From: Candidatus Paceibacterota bacterium
GTDB lineage: Bacteria; Patescibacteriota; Minisyncoccia; JAHISW01; Tagabacteraceae
Assembly: GCA_028711505.1 (NCBI GenBank)
Contig: JAQTSC010000007.1
Coordinates: 1 to 32,551, forward strand
DNA length: 32,551 nt
Reading direction: 5' to 3'
Shown: in pieces, positions 22,516-29,625 of the stretch
Layout: each line of letters begins with the position of its first letter
Position numbering within the stretch: the stretch's first letter is position 1
The notes under the pieces: model-generated
Database searches by the model: none
Seen by the model: only the letters and a program-made list of their open reading frames with translations
What the model was told of the DNA's origin: nothing
Position numbers and translations under genes: made by a program

Positions 22516-24324
22516 ATGCGTTTTTTTTCAACAAAAGAATCCGAAAACAACGAGAGGATATTGCCGGTCAATCCGGAGCAGATTTACAGCACCGGAGTTC
22601 TTGAACTCAAGGATATTGTCGCTCCTTCCGCGCTGGAAATAAATTCAAAATACGTGAAATTGGGCGATAAGCTGGCAAAAACTTTTTTCATTTTTTCCTT
22701 TCCGCGCTTTCTTTCCGTAAACTGGTTCTCGCCAATAATAAACCTGGACAAAATTTTCGACATTTCCATTTTTGTGCATCCAATAGACACTTCTTCCATA
22801 CTGAAGCAGATGCAAAGGAAAGTTGCAGAAGTCCAATCGCAGATACACATGAGGGAAGAGAAAGGCCTTATCCGCGACCCGATGCTTGATACCGCGTATC
22901 AAGACCTTGAAGATTTGAGGGACAAACTTCAGCAAGCGCAAGAACGCCTCTTCAGTCTCGGGCTTTATATAACGATTTACGCCGAGTCCGAAGACGAACT
23001 CGCTTCTCTTGAAAAAGAAATCAAATCCTCCCTTGAATCAAAACTGGTCTACGCCAAACCGGCGCTCTTCCAGCAAGCGGAAGGCCTTGAAACGGTTTTC
23101 CCTTTTGGAAACGACCGCCTCTCGGTGAACAATAAAATGAATTCATCTCCGATTTCCAGCCTTTTCCCTTTTGTCTCTTTCGACCTTACTTCGAACAAAG
23201 GAATCCTCTACGGCATTAACAGGCACAACAACAGTTTGGTGCTTTTTGACAGATTTTCTCTTGAAAATTATAACTCTGTCGTCTTCGCCAAAGCCGGTTC
23301 CGGAAAATCATACGCCACAAAACTTGAAATTCTACGCTCTCTTATGTTTGACACAAGCGTTGTCATAGTGGATCCGGAAAGAGAGTACGAATACCTTGCG
23401 GAAGCGGTGGGCGGCAGATATTTCAACATATCGCTCGCGTCCAAACATCACATAAACCCGTTTGACCTGCCGACCCCGCGCGAAGACGAATCGCCTTCCG
23501 ACGTATTGCGTTCTCATATAATAAATTTGATCGGGCTTTTCAGAATAATGCTCAGCGGGCTTACCCCCGAAGAAGATTCTGTTTTGGATCGGGCAATAAC
23601 CGAGACTTACGCCTCGCGCGACATAACGCCGGATTCCGATTTTTCAACCAGTATAGCCCCCGTGCTATCGGACCTTGAACTTGTTTTGGCGGGCATGGAA
23701 GGAGGAGAAAGCCTGGCGCAAAAACTCAAAAAATACACGCAAGGCAGTTGGTCCGGATTTATAAACCAACCGTCAAACGTGGACATAGATCAAAAACTTA
23801 TAGTCTTCTCGGTCCGCGACATGGAAGACGATTTAAGGCCGGTGGCGATGTACCTTATCATAAACTTCATCTGGAACGCGGTAAGAAAACAGCTCAAAAA
23901 ACGGCTTCTTGTGATAGACGAAGCATGGTGGATGATGAAATCCCCCGACGGAGCTTCTTTCCTGACGCACATTGCCAAACGCGCCAGAAAATATTTTCTC
24001 GGAGTGGCGACAATCACGCAGGATGTGGGCGATTTTTTGGCATCGCCTTACGGAAGCCCCATAATAAACAACTCCGCAATACAGCTTCTTTTAAAACAAT
24101 CGCCCGCGGCAATAGACCTTCTCCAGGAAACGTTCAAGTTAACCGAAGAAGAAAAATTTTTGCTTCTTGAATCCGATGTCGGCGAAGGAATTTTCTTTGC
24201 CGGATTGAAGCACGTTGCCATAAAAATAATCGCTTCCTATACCGAAGACCAAATAATAACGTCCGACCCGGCCCAGCTTTTGGCGATTAAAAGGGCAAAA
24301 AAAGAATTAGCAGAAGGAATGTAA
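22516..24324 (+). CDS. virB4: VirB4-type ATPase of type IV secretion system
   Basis: 602 residues. An N-terminal accessory region (about 1-250) with a helical coiled segment (about 95-150) precedes a RecA/FtsK-like motor. Walker A is KAGSGKS (259-265), a conserved VIVDPERE follows at 282-289, and Walker B is VIDEAWW (466-472). A conserved ATITQDVGDFL stretch lies near 500. VirB4 powers pilus assembly and substrate transfer on the cytoplasmic face of the inner membrane. It lies between a separate N-terminal-domain gene and a small membrane protein. No VirD4 or VirB11 gene is visible in the window. It could also serve a DNA-uptake pilus rather than conjugation. Confidence 0.92.
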   Translation: MRFFSTKESENNERILPVNPEQIYSTGVLELKDIVAPSALEINSKYVKLGDKLAKTFFIFSFPRFLSVNWFSPIINLDKIFDISIFVHPIDTSSILKQMQRKVAEVQSQIHMREEKGLIRDPMLDTAYQDLEDLRDKLQQAQERLFSLGLYITIYAESEDELASLEKEIKSSLESKLVYAKPALFQQAEGLETVFPFGNDRLSVNNKMNSSPISSLFPFVSFDLTSNKGILYGINRHNNSLVLFDRFSLENYNSVVFAKAGSGKSYATKLEILRSLMFDTSVVIVDPEREYEYLAEAVGGRYFNISLASKHHINPFDLPTPREDESPSDVLRSHIINLIGLFRIMLSGLTPEEDSVLDRAITETYASRDITPDSDFSTSIAPVLSDLELVLAGMEGGESLAQKLKKYTQGSWSGFINQPSNVDIDQKLIVFSVRDMEDDLRPVAMYLIINFIWNAVRKQLKKRLLVIDEAWWMMKSPDGASFLTHIAKRARKYFLGVATITQDVGDFLASPYGSPIINNSAIQLLLKQSPAAIDLLQETFKLTEEEKFLLLESDVGEGIFFAGLKHVAIKIIASYTEDQIITSDPAQLLAIKRAKKELAEGM

Positions 24325-24334
24325 GCCGGAAATT

Positions 24335-24667
24335 ATGGACGAAAAAGAAAATAAAAAAGACGGGCTAGCGGGCAAAATAAATCCGCTTTCTTTCGGGAAA
24401 AAAGTTGCTGGCCACTGGCCTATTATTGCGATAGCCGTAATTTTTGATCTTTTGGCCCTTATACCGTTTGTAAGCATCATATTTAATTTTATCTTTGGAG
24501 GAATTTTATTTTTCTATTTTACAATTTTAAAAAAAAGTCCGGCTAAATCAAATGTGAATTTTTTAAGAATAGTTTTACCGATAGGTTTTGGCAGCGCGAT
24601 TGATTTTATGTTAGGGGTGCTTCCGGTAAACACGGCGGCAACGCTTTTCAGGATAATGGCATCCTAA
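24335..24667 (+). CDS. Small polytopic membrane protein
   Basis: 110 residues. A basic, hydrophilic start (about 1-25) is followed by a long hydrophobic region with two helices (about 28-65) and a further helical segment (about 77-103). No family recognised. Its small size, position 10 nt after VirB4 and topology recall VirB3-like subunits, but there is no sequence proof. It is the last gene before an internal promoter at 24675-24683. Confidence 0.65.
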   Translation: MDEKENKKDGLAGKINPLSFGKKVAGHWPIIAIAVIFDLLALIPFVSIIFNFIFGGILFFYFTILKKSPAKSNVNFLRIVLPIGFGSAIDFMLGVLPVNTAATLFRIMAS

Positions 24668-24674
24668 ATTTATT

Positions 24675-24683
24675 TGCTATAAT
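24675..24683 (+). promoter_or_regulatory. Internal extended -10 promoter
   Basis: TGCTATAAT (24675-24683) is a consensus extended -10 without a clear -35. The ATG at 24691 lies 7 nt after it, so a second, leaderless transcript would cover the last three genes, including the pilin-like gene, independently of the upstream cluster. Confidence 0.55.
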
Positions 24684-24690
24684 AATAAAA

Positions 24691-25680
24691 ATGGGGAAAA
24701 ACGTAAAATTAAAAATGGCATTTTCTTTGGTGATTTTAACCGCGTTGTTTTTTTTCGCTACTCCTTTAAAAACCCGCGCGCTGGGAGAAAATTTTGATCT
24801 TTCTCTGTTCCCCAACTATCCGAAGCCCGGAAGCGCTGCTTCCGCCGTCGTCTCCAGCCTAAATTTTGAGGTGGAAAAAAGCGCGATAATATGGACGGTC
24901 AACGGGAAAGTCAAAAGAAAAGGGACCGGCGAAAAAACCCTTAACTTCACCATGCCCGATTTCGGAAAAACAATAAAAATCGGGGTGGAAATAATAACGC
25001 CAGATAAAGAAAATATCGCAAAATCTGTTTCAATAACAGGAAACGACCTTGACCTTATATGGCAGGCGGATACTTATATTCCCTATTGGTACAAAGCAAA
25101 CTCGCTGGCAGTGGTGGAATCTTTCGTAAATTTCGCGGCGATACCGCATCTTTTTCTAAACAACACCCTTCTTCAGCGGGATAAACTTTTTTACGAATGG
25201 TTTTTTGATTACGAAAAACAAAGCGGAGCTTCCGGTATCGGCAAAAATTCATTTAAAGCTCAAATCAAAAATTTTGACGACCACACCGTAACCGTAAAAG
25301 TTTCCGACTTGGGCAGAAAAACTTTAATCGAAAAAAGCGCGGTTATTTCAGCTTCAAAAACAAATCCCGAAATAATATTTTATGAAATAGAACCCCTGGC
25401 GGGAGTTGTTTTCGGTTCATCCGCGCCAAGTGAAACAAACCTGGAAAGCGAGGAAATTATTCTTAAAGCCGAGCCGTTTTTCTTTTCGCTTGATAAGACA
25501 AGCGATTACTCATACGAATGGGAAATGAACGGAAAAAAAATCAATCCTGAAGGAGAACACGGGACGATACATTTGAAAAAAAATCCGGGTATTTCCGGAA
25601 CTGCTTTCATAAAATTAAGCGTACAAAATCTGAAAAAAATATTTCAATCAGCCGAGAAAACGATAAAAATTAATTTTTAA
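24691..25680 (+). CDS. Secreted beta-rich protein, unknown function
   Basis: 329 residues. The signal peptide (about 1-30) ends near TRALG. The rest contains repeated beta-sandwich-like segments reminiscent of PKD/Ig folds: WTVNGKVKRKGTGEKTL (about 69-85), YEWFFDYE (about 168-175), DDHTVTVKVSDLG (about 196-208), YSYEWEMNGKKI (about 273-284) and SGTAFIKLSVQNL (about 304-316). No enzyme motif is seen. Such modules often form extracellular rods or adhesins. It is first in a three-gene unit with its own promoter, and its stop overlaps the VirB2-like start (TAATG). A role in the exposed part of the apparatus is inferred. Confidence 0.72.
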   Translation: MGKNVKLKMAFSLVILTALFFFATPLKTRALGENFDLSLFPNYPKPGSAASAVVSSLNFEVEKSAIIWTVNGKVKRKGTGEKTLNFTMPDFGKTIKIGVEIITPDKENIAKSVSITGNDLDLIWQADTYIPYWYKANSLAVVESFVNFAAIPHLFLNNTLLQRDKLFYEWFFDYEKQSGASGIGKNSFKAQIKNFDDHTVTVKVSDLGRKTLIEKSAVISASKTNPEIIFYEIEPLAGVVFGSSAPSETNLESEEIILKAEPFFFSLDKTSDYSYEWEMNGKKINPEGEHGTIHLKKNPGISGTAFIKLSVQNLKKIFQSAEKTIKINF

Positions 25681-26420
25681 TGAAAACAAAAACTGAAAAA
25701 AAATTTTTTGTCACCGCTTTCTTGGTAATTTTTTCCGTTTGTTTTTTTGTTCAAATGACGGCAGTCGCAAATGCGGAAGAAATCATAGGGCTTGAAGACA
25801 GTTCTTCCGATTCCGCGGATTCCTATTATTGCGATTATTGCGATGAAAACTATGGGGGAGAGACAGCCGGACAAACGGACCGGCCCGCGGGAAATACAAC
25901 AAGTTTTGGAACACTCGTAAGCCGCGTGGTTACGTTTAGTATGGTTTTAGGCGCCATCCTGGCGGTTGTGGAAATCGTGGTGGGCGGTCTTGAATATATC
26001 GCCTCGGCCGGAAACCCCACCGCAAAAGAAAATGGCAAGAAACGTATTACGCAGGCTCTTTTAGGGGTTCTTATAGCTCTTCTCTCTTACGCGATTCTTT
26101 ACACTATAAATCCGGATATATTGAATACGGGGCTCGGATTACAGCCGGTTGTTATACAAAAAGCGCCTGCGACAAGTTCTTCTAAACAAACTCAACAGCA
26201 AACAACCGGGGTAATAAAAGAATCCGCCGGTGAATGCGCCGCGTATTGCGCGCCCCTTTCTTCTGGTTATGATTCATCAACAAAAATTTGTTCCTGCAAT
26301 AAAGCATTGTCTAAAACTTGTTGGACGGACGGAGTTGGTTTTTTTGCCGATGCTGAAAGCTGTTATTTAAATAGAACCGGGGACAAGTGCGCGCAAAAAA
26401 AGGACGCGGAATGTAAATAA
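25680..26420 (+). CDS. VirB2/TrbC-like pilin with Cys-rich tail
   Basis: 246 residues. A signal peptide (about 1-32, ending VANA) and a short acidic segment with a CDYC pair (51-54) lead to the VirB2/TrbC core: two hydrophobic helices (about 78-105 and 124-142) joined by a GNPTAKENGKKRI loop. This matches the fold of conjugative pilins, which assemble into a helical tube with phospholipid. Unlike classical pilins of about 70 mature residues, it carries a ~100-residue C-terminal extension with a Ser/Thr/Gln linker and eight cysteines (from ECAAYC to DAEC), probably disulfide-bonded outside the membrane. The family call is strong; the tail is unexplained. Confidence 0.82.
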   Translation: MKTKTEKKFFVTAFLVIFSVCFFVQMTAVANAEEIIGLEDSSSDSADSYYCDYCDENYGGETAGQTDRPAGNTTSFGTLVSRVVTFSMVLGAILAVVEIVVGGLEYIASAGNPTAKENGKKRITQALLGVLIALLSYAILYTINPDILNTGLGLQPVVIQKAPATSSSKQTQQQTTGVIKESAGECAAYCAPLSSGYDSSTKICSCNKALSKTCWTDGVGFFADAESCYLNRTGDKCAQKKDAECK

Positions 26421-26428
26421 AAAAATAG

Positions 26429-27622
26429 ATGCCAAAAAAACTTCTCACGATAATAATAAGCGCAGGAATAATAATTTTGGGAACAGTGTCTTATTTTCTG
26501 TTTTTTAACGGTGGAAACGGAGGGCAAAACAGTCAAAACGACGAAGGGTTTTTTTCTTCTTTTTTCCCGGAAAGTTCCGATAAAGAATCGGCGGGGGGAG
26601 GCGGCGGAGAAGAAAATTTCGGTTTGGAACAAGCCGAAACGCAAACTCCTTCCGGAGTTTTAAGCCAAATATCCGATAAAGCCGTTGTCGCTCCTGTCTT
26701 TAACCCGTCCACCCAAAAAATCCAGTACTTTGACAAAGCGACTGGGCGGCTTTTTGAAACCGAAACAAACGGAAAAAACAAAAATCAACTTACCATAAAC
26801 ACCATTCCGGAAATTTTTGAAGCATTTTGGTCTTTTGACCTGAAAAACGCCGTGCTGCGTTATCCTGAAAACTCAAACGGATTTGAAACATTAAAAACTT
26901 TCCTTATAACAAACCTGGCGACTTCAACAGAGGGCGTATTTCTCCCGACGGGAGTCTCGGCTGTTTCTTTTTCTCCGGCTGAAAGTAAAATATTTTATCT
27001 TTCCGACAACGACACAAGCCATGGAATAATTGCCAATACGGAAAACCAAAACCGCAAAGAAATAATAAACCTGCCTTTTAAACAAGGACTCGTGGAATGG
27101 CCGCAGTCCGATGTAATAACCGCGCTGACAAGGCCGACGGCTTTGGCGGAAGGATATTTTTACAAAATAAATCCGAAAACCGGAGCTTTGTCAAAAATAA
27201 TAGACGGAAAAGGCCTGACCGCTGTTTATTCAAAAAAAGGCGAAAAAACTTTGTATAGTCTGTTAGACGGCGAAAACGAAATAGCGACCCGAATTTACGA
27301 CAACAAAGATAAAACAACAATAACTCTTGGAATAAAAACTTTTCCTGAAAAATGTTTGTTCAGTAAAAACAGCGAAGATATAATTTATTGCGCTGTTCCC
27401 GATTTTCTGGCGGCAGGCGATTATCCCGAAGCATGGTATAAAGGTCTTGTTTCATTTTCCGATTCTTTGTGGCAACTGGACGTCAAAACCGGCGCGGCAA
27501 AACTCATTTTGAAAAACACGGGGCTTGATATAATAAATATTTTTACCGACGCCAGTGAGGAGGTCTTTTTCTTCCAGAACAAAAAAGACGGCGTTTTGTG
27601 GAGAGTGGAATTATCCAAATAA
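26429..27622 (+). CDS. Anchored beta-propeller-like protein
   Basis: 397 residues. One N-terminal transmembrane helix (about 5-25) is followed by a Gly/Ser-rich linker (about 28-65) and an extracytoplasmic domain (about 80-397). Repeated elements such as KIQYFDKATGRLFE, KIFYLSDND, YFYKINPKTGALSKI and SLWQLDVKTGAAKLI recur about every 45-60 residues and resemble blades of a WD40/PQQ-like propeller. No active site is evident. It is the last gene of the cluster and ends before a perfect palindromic terminator. A binding or assembly role at the cell surface is inferred. Confidence 0.7.
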   Translation: MPKKLLTIIISAGIIILGTVSYFLFFNGGNGGQNSQNDEGFFSSFFPESSDKESAGGGGGEENFGLEQAETQTPSGVLSQISDKAVVAPVFNPSTQKIQYFDKATGRLFETETNGKNKNQLTINTIPEIFEAFWSFDLKNAVLRYPENSNGFETLKTFLITNLATSTEGVFLPTGVSAVSFSPAESKIFYLSDNDTSHGIIANTENQNRKEIINLPFKQGLVEWPQSDVITALTRPTALAEGYFYKINPKTGALSKIIDGKGLTAVYSKKGEKTLYSLLDGENEIATRIYDNKDKTTITLGIKTFPEKCLFSKNSEDIIYCAVPDFLAAGDYPEAWYKGLVSFSDSLWQLDVKTGAAKLILKNTGLDIINIFTDASEEVFFFQNKKDGVLWRVELSK

Positions 27623-27637
27623 AAAATTCTGTTTCAA

Positions 27638-27679
27638 AAACAAACACAGCTCCGGCAATTGCCGGAGCTGTGTTTGTTT
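27638..27679. terminator. Perfect palindromic bidirectional terminator
   Basis: A 42-bp perfect inverted repeat (19 bp per arm around AATT, arms rich in CAAACACAGCTCCGGC). The base of each arm ends in TTTGTTT on its outgoing strand, so it can stop both the secretion-like cluster and the minus-strand jag gene that ends at 27685. Confidence 0.85.
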
Positions 27680-27684
27680 GAGCA

Positions 27685-28158
27685 TCAAGGATAAGGTTTT
27701 ATCACCACTTGCCTTCTCGGTTCACTGCCTTTGCTTTCCGTCGTTATATCGGGATAATCGGACAGTATGGCGTGTATCACGCGTCTCTCAAATGAACTCA
27801 TCGCCCTAAGCGCGACTTCTTTTTTGAAAAATCTGACTCTTTGCGCGTTTACTCTCGCTATGTTTTTTAAATCTTCTATTCTTTTGGTCTGATAATCATT
27901 TACATCCAAAGAAAAAGCGAAAGCCGTTTCGTCCTTGTCAACTTCTTTGCCGATTATTTTTTTTATAATGTGATTGAAGGAAACCAATGTTTTTCCATTT
28001 TCTCCTATCAAAAGCCCCCCCTCATGCGTCCTTATAATAAACTGAAATCCGTCTATATTTTCAATTACTTCCACTTGGCCCAAAACATTCATCTTTAAAA
28101 GCAGTTCCTCAATAAGATTTTTTATTTTTTCTATTTTCTCTTTCTTTATTTCCGCCAT
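27685..28158 (-). CDS. jag: KH-R3H RNA-binding protein Jag/KhpB-like
   Basis: 157 residues. A KH-II domain (about 25-95, with LIGENGKTL at about 50-58) precedes an R3H domain (about 96-157) containing RVNAQRVRFFKK, RAMSSFERRVIH and final SEPRRQVVI. The N-terminal Jag-N domain of Bacillus/Streptococcus Jag is missing, so this is a short form. Jag (EloR/KhpB) binds RNA and in Streptococcus influences cell elongation. Its gene overlaps the end of yidC by 50 nt, the classic rnpA-yidC-jag order next to dnaA. A 42-bp terminator follows. Confidence 0.92.
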   Translation of the reverse strand: MAEIKKEKIEKIKNLIEELLLKMNVLGQVEVIENIDGFQFIIRTHEGGLLIGENGKTLVSFNHIIKKIIGKEVDKDETAFAFSLDVNDYQTKRIEDLKNIARVNAQRVRFFKKEVALRAMSSFERRVIHAILSDYPDITTESKGSEPRRQVVIKPYP

Positions 28159-28879
28159 AAGCCGCTCTTTTCTTTGAAATTATAATTTCGTGTACTATAG
28201 CAAATACATTGGCGGTTGTCCAATAAAGAGGGAGTCCTGACGCGAACCTTGTTGCCACGAAAAAAATTACCACAGGCATGATATATTTCATCTGCATACT
28301 CATGCTTTTTTGTAGCTCGTCCTTGAAAGAAAAGTTTCCGTTTCCGGACTTCGGCTTAACCGAAATACCGGGCATTGAAAGTTTTACCTGGAAAAACTGG
28401 GTAATAGCCGCCAAAAAAGAAATCAAATAACTTGATTTGGATACGTCGATGAAACCAAAAAGGAGAGAACCGACTTCTGTCGGGCGTTCTACAAACGAAT
28501 AAAAAATATCCGCGTCAAATATCGGATTATTTCTAAGAATAAAAAAAAGCGCTAAAAAAACCGGTATCTGAATTAAGACCGTAAAAAAACTGAAAAAGGG
28601 CCTTATTTCTTTCTCCCGATAAAGCGCCATTGTTTGACGCGCCTGTTCTTCTTTGTTGTTTTTAAATTTTTCCTTTATTTCGCGGATAGCCGGTTCTATT
28701 TCCCTCATTTTTATTTGAGTTACGGAAGAGCTGTGATTGAAAGGAAGAAGTATGGTCCTTACCATCAAGGTCAAAATAATTATAGCCAAGCCGATGTCAT
28801 GACCGGGCAGTATGTTGGTTAAAAAAGCCAACCCGTTGTAAAGCGGTTCGTAAAAAATCAAATGATAAAGATAGGTCAT
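28109..28879 (-). CDS. yidC: YidC/Oxa1 membrane protein insertase
   Basis: 256 residues, the short form without the large periplasmic domain of E. coli YidC. The first core helix carries the conserved groove arginine (LTLMVRTILLPF, R41). Later helices include PVFLALFFIL (about 105-115), a DVSKSSYLISFLAAITQFFQ segment, and a final pair around MKYIMPVVIFFVATRFASGLPLYWTTAN. A basic tail ends it. The protein inserts small membrane proteins such as F0c, alone or with SecYEG. The start is the ATG at 28879, eight nucleotides after rnpA. The end overlaps jag by 50 nt. Confidence 0.95.
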   Translation of the reverse strand: MTYLYHLIFYEPLYNGLAFLTNILPGHDIGLAIIILTLMVRTILLPFNHSSSVTQIKMREIEPAIREIKEKFKNNKEEQARQTMALYREKEIRPFFSFFTVLIQIPVFLALFFILRNNPIFDADIFYSFVERPTEVGSLLFGFIDVSKSSYLISFLAAITQFFQVKLSMPGISVKPKSGNGNFSFKDELQKSMSMQMKYIMPVVIFFVATRFASGLPLYWTTANVFAIVHEIIISKKRAAYGGNKERENRKNKKSY

Positions 28880-28887
28880 TGTTTTAT

Positions 28888-29238
28888 TTAATTTTTATGC
28901 CCATGAAATTCTTTAATAAATCGCGCAAATTCTTCATTTGTTTCTTTAAAAGAAATAATTGCGGCGCTTTTCTGCGGATAAACCACCACAATTAATCCTT
29001 CAGAAAACTCTGAGATATTTTTAAAAAGAATGTTTTTTATTCTGCGCCTCAATTTATTCCTTAAAACGGCTTTTTTTGAAACAGCCGCCGGAATCACGAC
29101 GCCAAAACGCGCGGGGCTAGAAAAAAATTCCGATTTGCAAACCGTGATTCTAAAATCAGGAAAAGAAAAAACTCTTTTTTTCGCTTTTTTTAAAAAAGAA
29201 AAATCTGATTTTCCAAGCCTGTTTTTTTTCGGCAGCAT
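28888..29238 (-). CDS. rnpA: Ribonuclease P protein component
   Basis: 116 residues from the ATG at 29238 (start LPKKNRLGKSDF, typical for the family); a TTG four codons earlier is less likely. The signature RNR-type motif is LRNKLRRRIKNIL (about residues 59-71), and the usual FGVVIPAAVSKKAV precedes it. The protein binds the RNase P RNA and helps it mature the 5' end of tRNAs. It lies 24 nt after rpmH in the universal rpmH-rnpA pair. The C-terminal half ends with an HGHKN tail. Confidence 0.93.
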   Translation of the reverse strand: MLPKKNRLGKSDFSFLKKAKKRVFSFPDFRITVCKSEFFSSPARFGVVIPAAVSKKAVLRNKLRRRIKNILFKNISEFSEGLIVVVYPQKSAAIISFKETNEEFARFIKEFHGHKN

Positions 29239-29262
29239 GAAAAAAGACAAAGAATAACCGCG

Positions 29263-29397
29263 TTAAACCGTTACCTTTTTTCTACCCTTCGCCTTTCTTC
29301 TTTTTATGATTTTTTTGCCGCTTTTAGAGCTTGATCTCTTTAAAAAACCGTGGGTTTTGTTTCTTTTTTTCTTTTTTGGTTTATAAGTAAAAGACAT
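29263..29397 (-). CDS. rpmH: 50S ribosomal protein bL34
   Basis: A 44-residue, very basic protein read on the minus strand from the ATG at 29397. The start SFTYKPKKKKRNKTHGF corresponds to the canonical TYQPSKRKR-THGF of bL34, and RRKAKGRKKVTV is the normal C-terminus. bL34 packs against 23S rRNA domains in the 50S subunit. It heads the rpmH-rnpA-yidC-jag operon, divergent from dnaA. Its promoter lies so close (-10 at 29408-29413) that the message is nearly leaderless. Confidence 0.95.
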   Translation of the reverse strand: MSFTYKPKKKKRNKTHGFLKRSSSKSGKKIIKRRKAKGRKKVTV

Positions 29398-29407
29398 AAC
29401 GAATTTT

Positions 29408-29437
29408 ATTATACTACGTTTAAACGAAAAAGGTCAA
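29408..29437 (-). promoter_or_regulatory. rpmH operon promoter
   Basis: On the minus strand TTGACC (29437-29432), an 18-bp spacer and TATAAT (29413-29408). Ten nucleotides separate the -10 from the rpmH ATG, so the leader is about 4 nt or less. Confidence 0.7.
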
Positions 29438-29489
29438 CCGAAACGCGATTTCAAAGGTTAAATAACCGAATAGAACTTTTTAACAGTCA

Positions 29490-29509
29490 ATATACACAAG
29501 TAATACACA
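29490..29509 (+). promoter_or_regulatory. Tandem DnaA-box-like sites upstream of dnaA
   Basis: ATATACACA (29490-29498) and TAATACACA (29501-29509) each differ at one position from the DnaA box TTATNCACA. They are in the same orientation, 11 bp apart (one helical turn). They may be part of oriC or an autoregulatory site for dnaA, whose promoter lies about 35 bp downstream. Confidence 0.45.
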
Positions 29510-29540
29510 TGTTGTTAACATTTTATGAGAAATATCGCAT

Positions 29541-29570
29541 TTTACGTTAAAATACCCGGCAAGGTATAAT
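29541..29570 (+). promoter_or_regulatory. dnaA promoter
   Basis: TATAAT (29565-29570) with a -35-like TTTACG (29541-29546, 18-bp spacer). The start near 29577 gives a leader of about 49 nt without a Shine-Dalgarno site. It lies just downstream of the DnaA-box-like pair at 29490-29509. Confidence 0.55.
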
Positions 29571-29625
29571 GCCTTATGTGGAAGATCCCTATTTTATGCT
29601 TTGACGATTTAAACAAAAAACACCA

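Noticed and set aside
27638-27679. Perfect palindrome as a mobile-element end or recombination site
   Set aside because: Its position between two convergent genes and the T-rich outer arms are fully explained by a bidirectional terminator; no partner repeat was seen.
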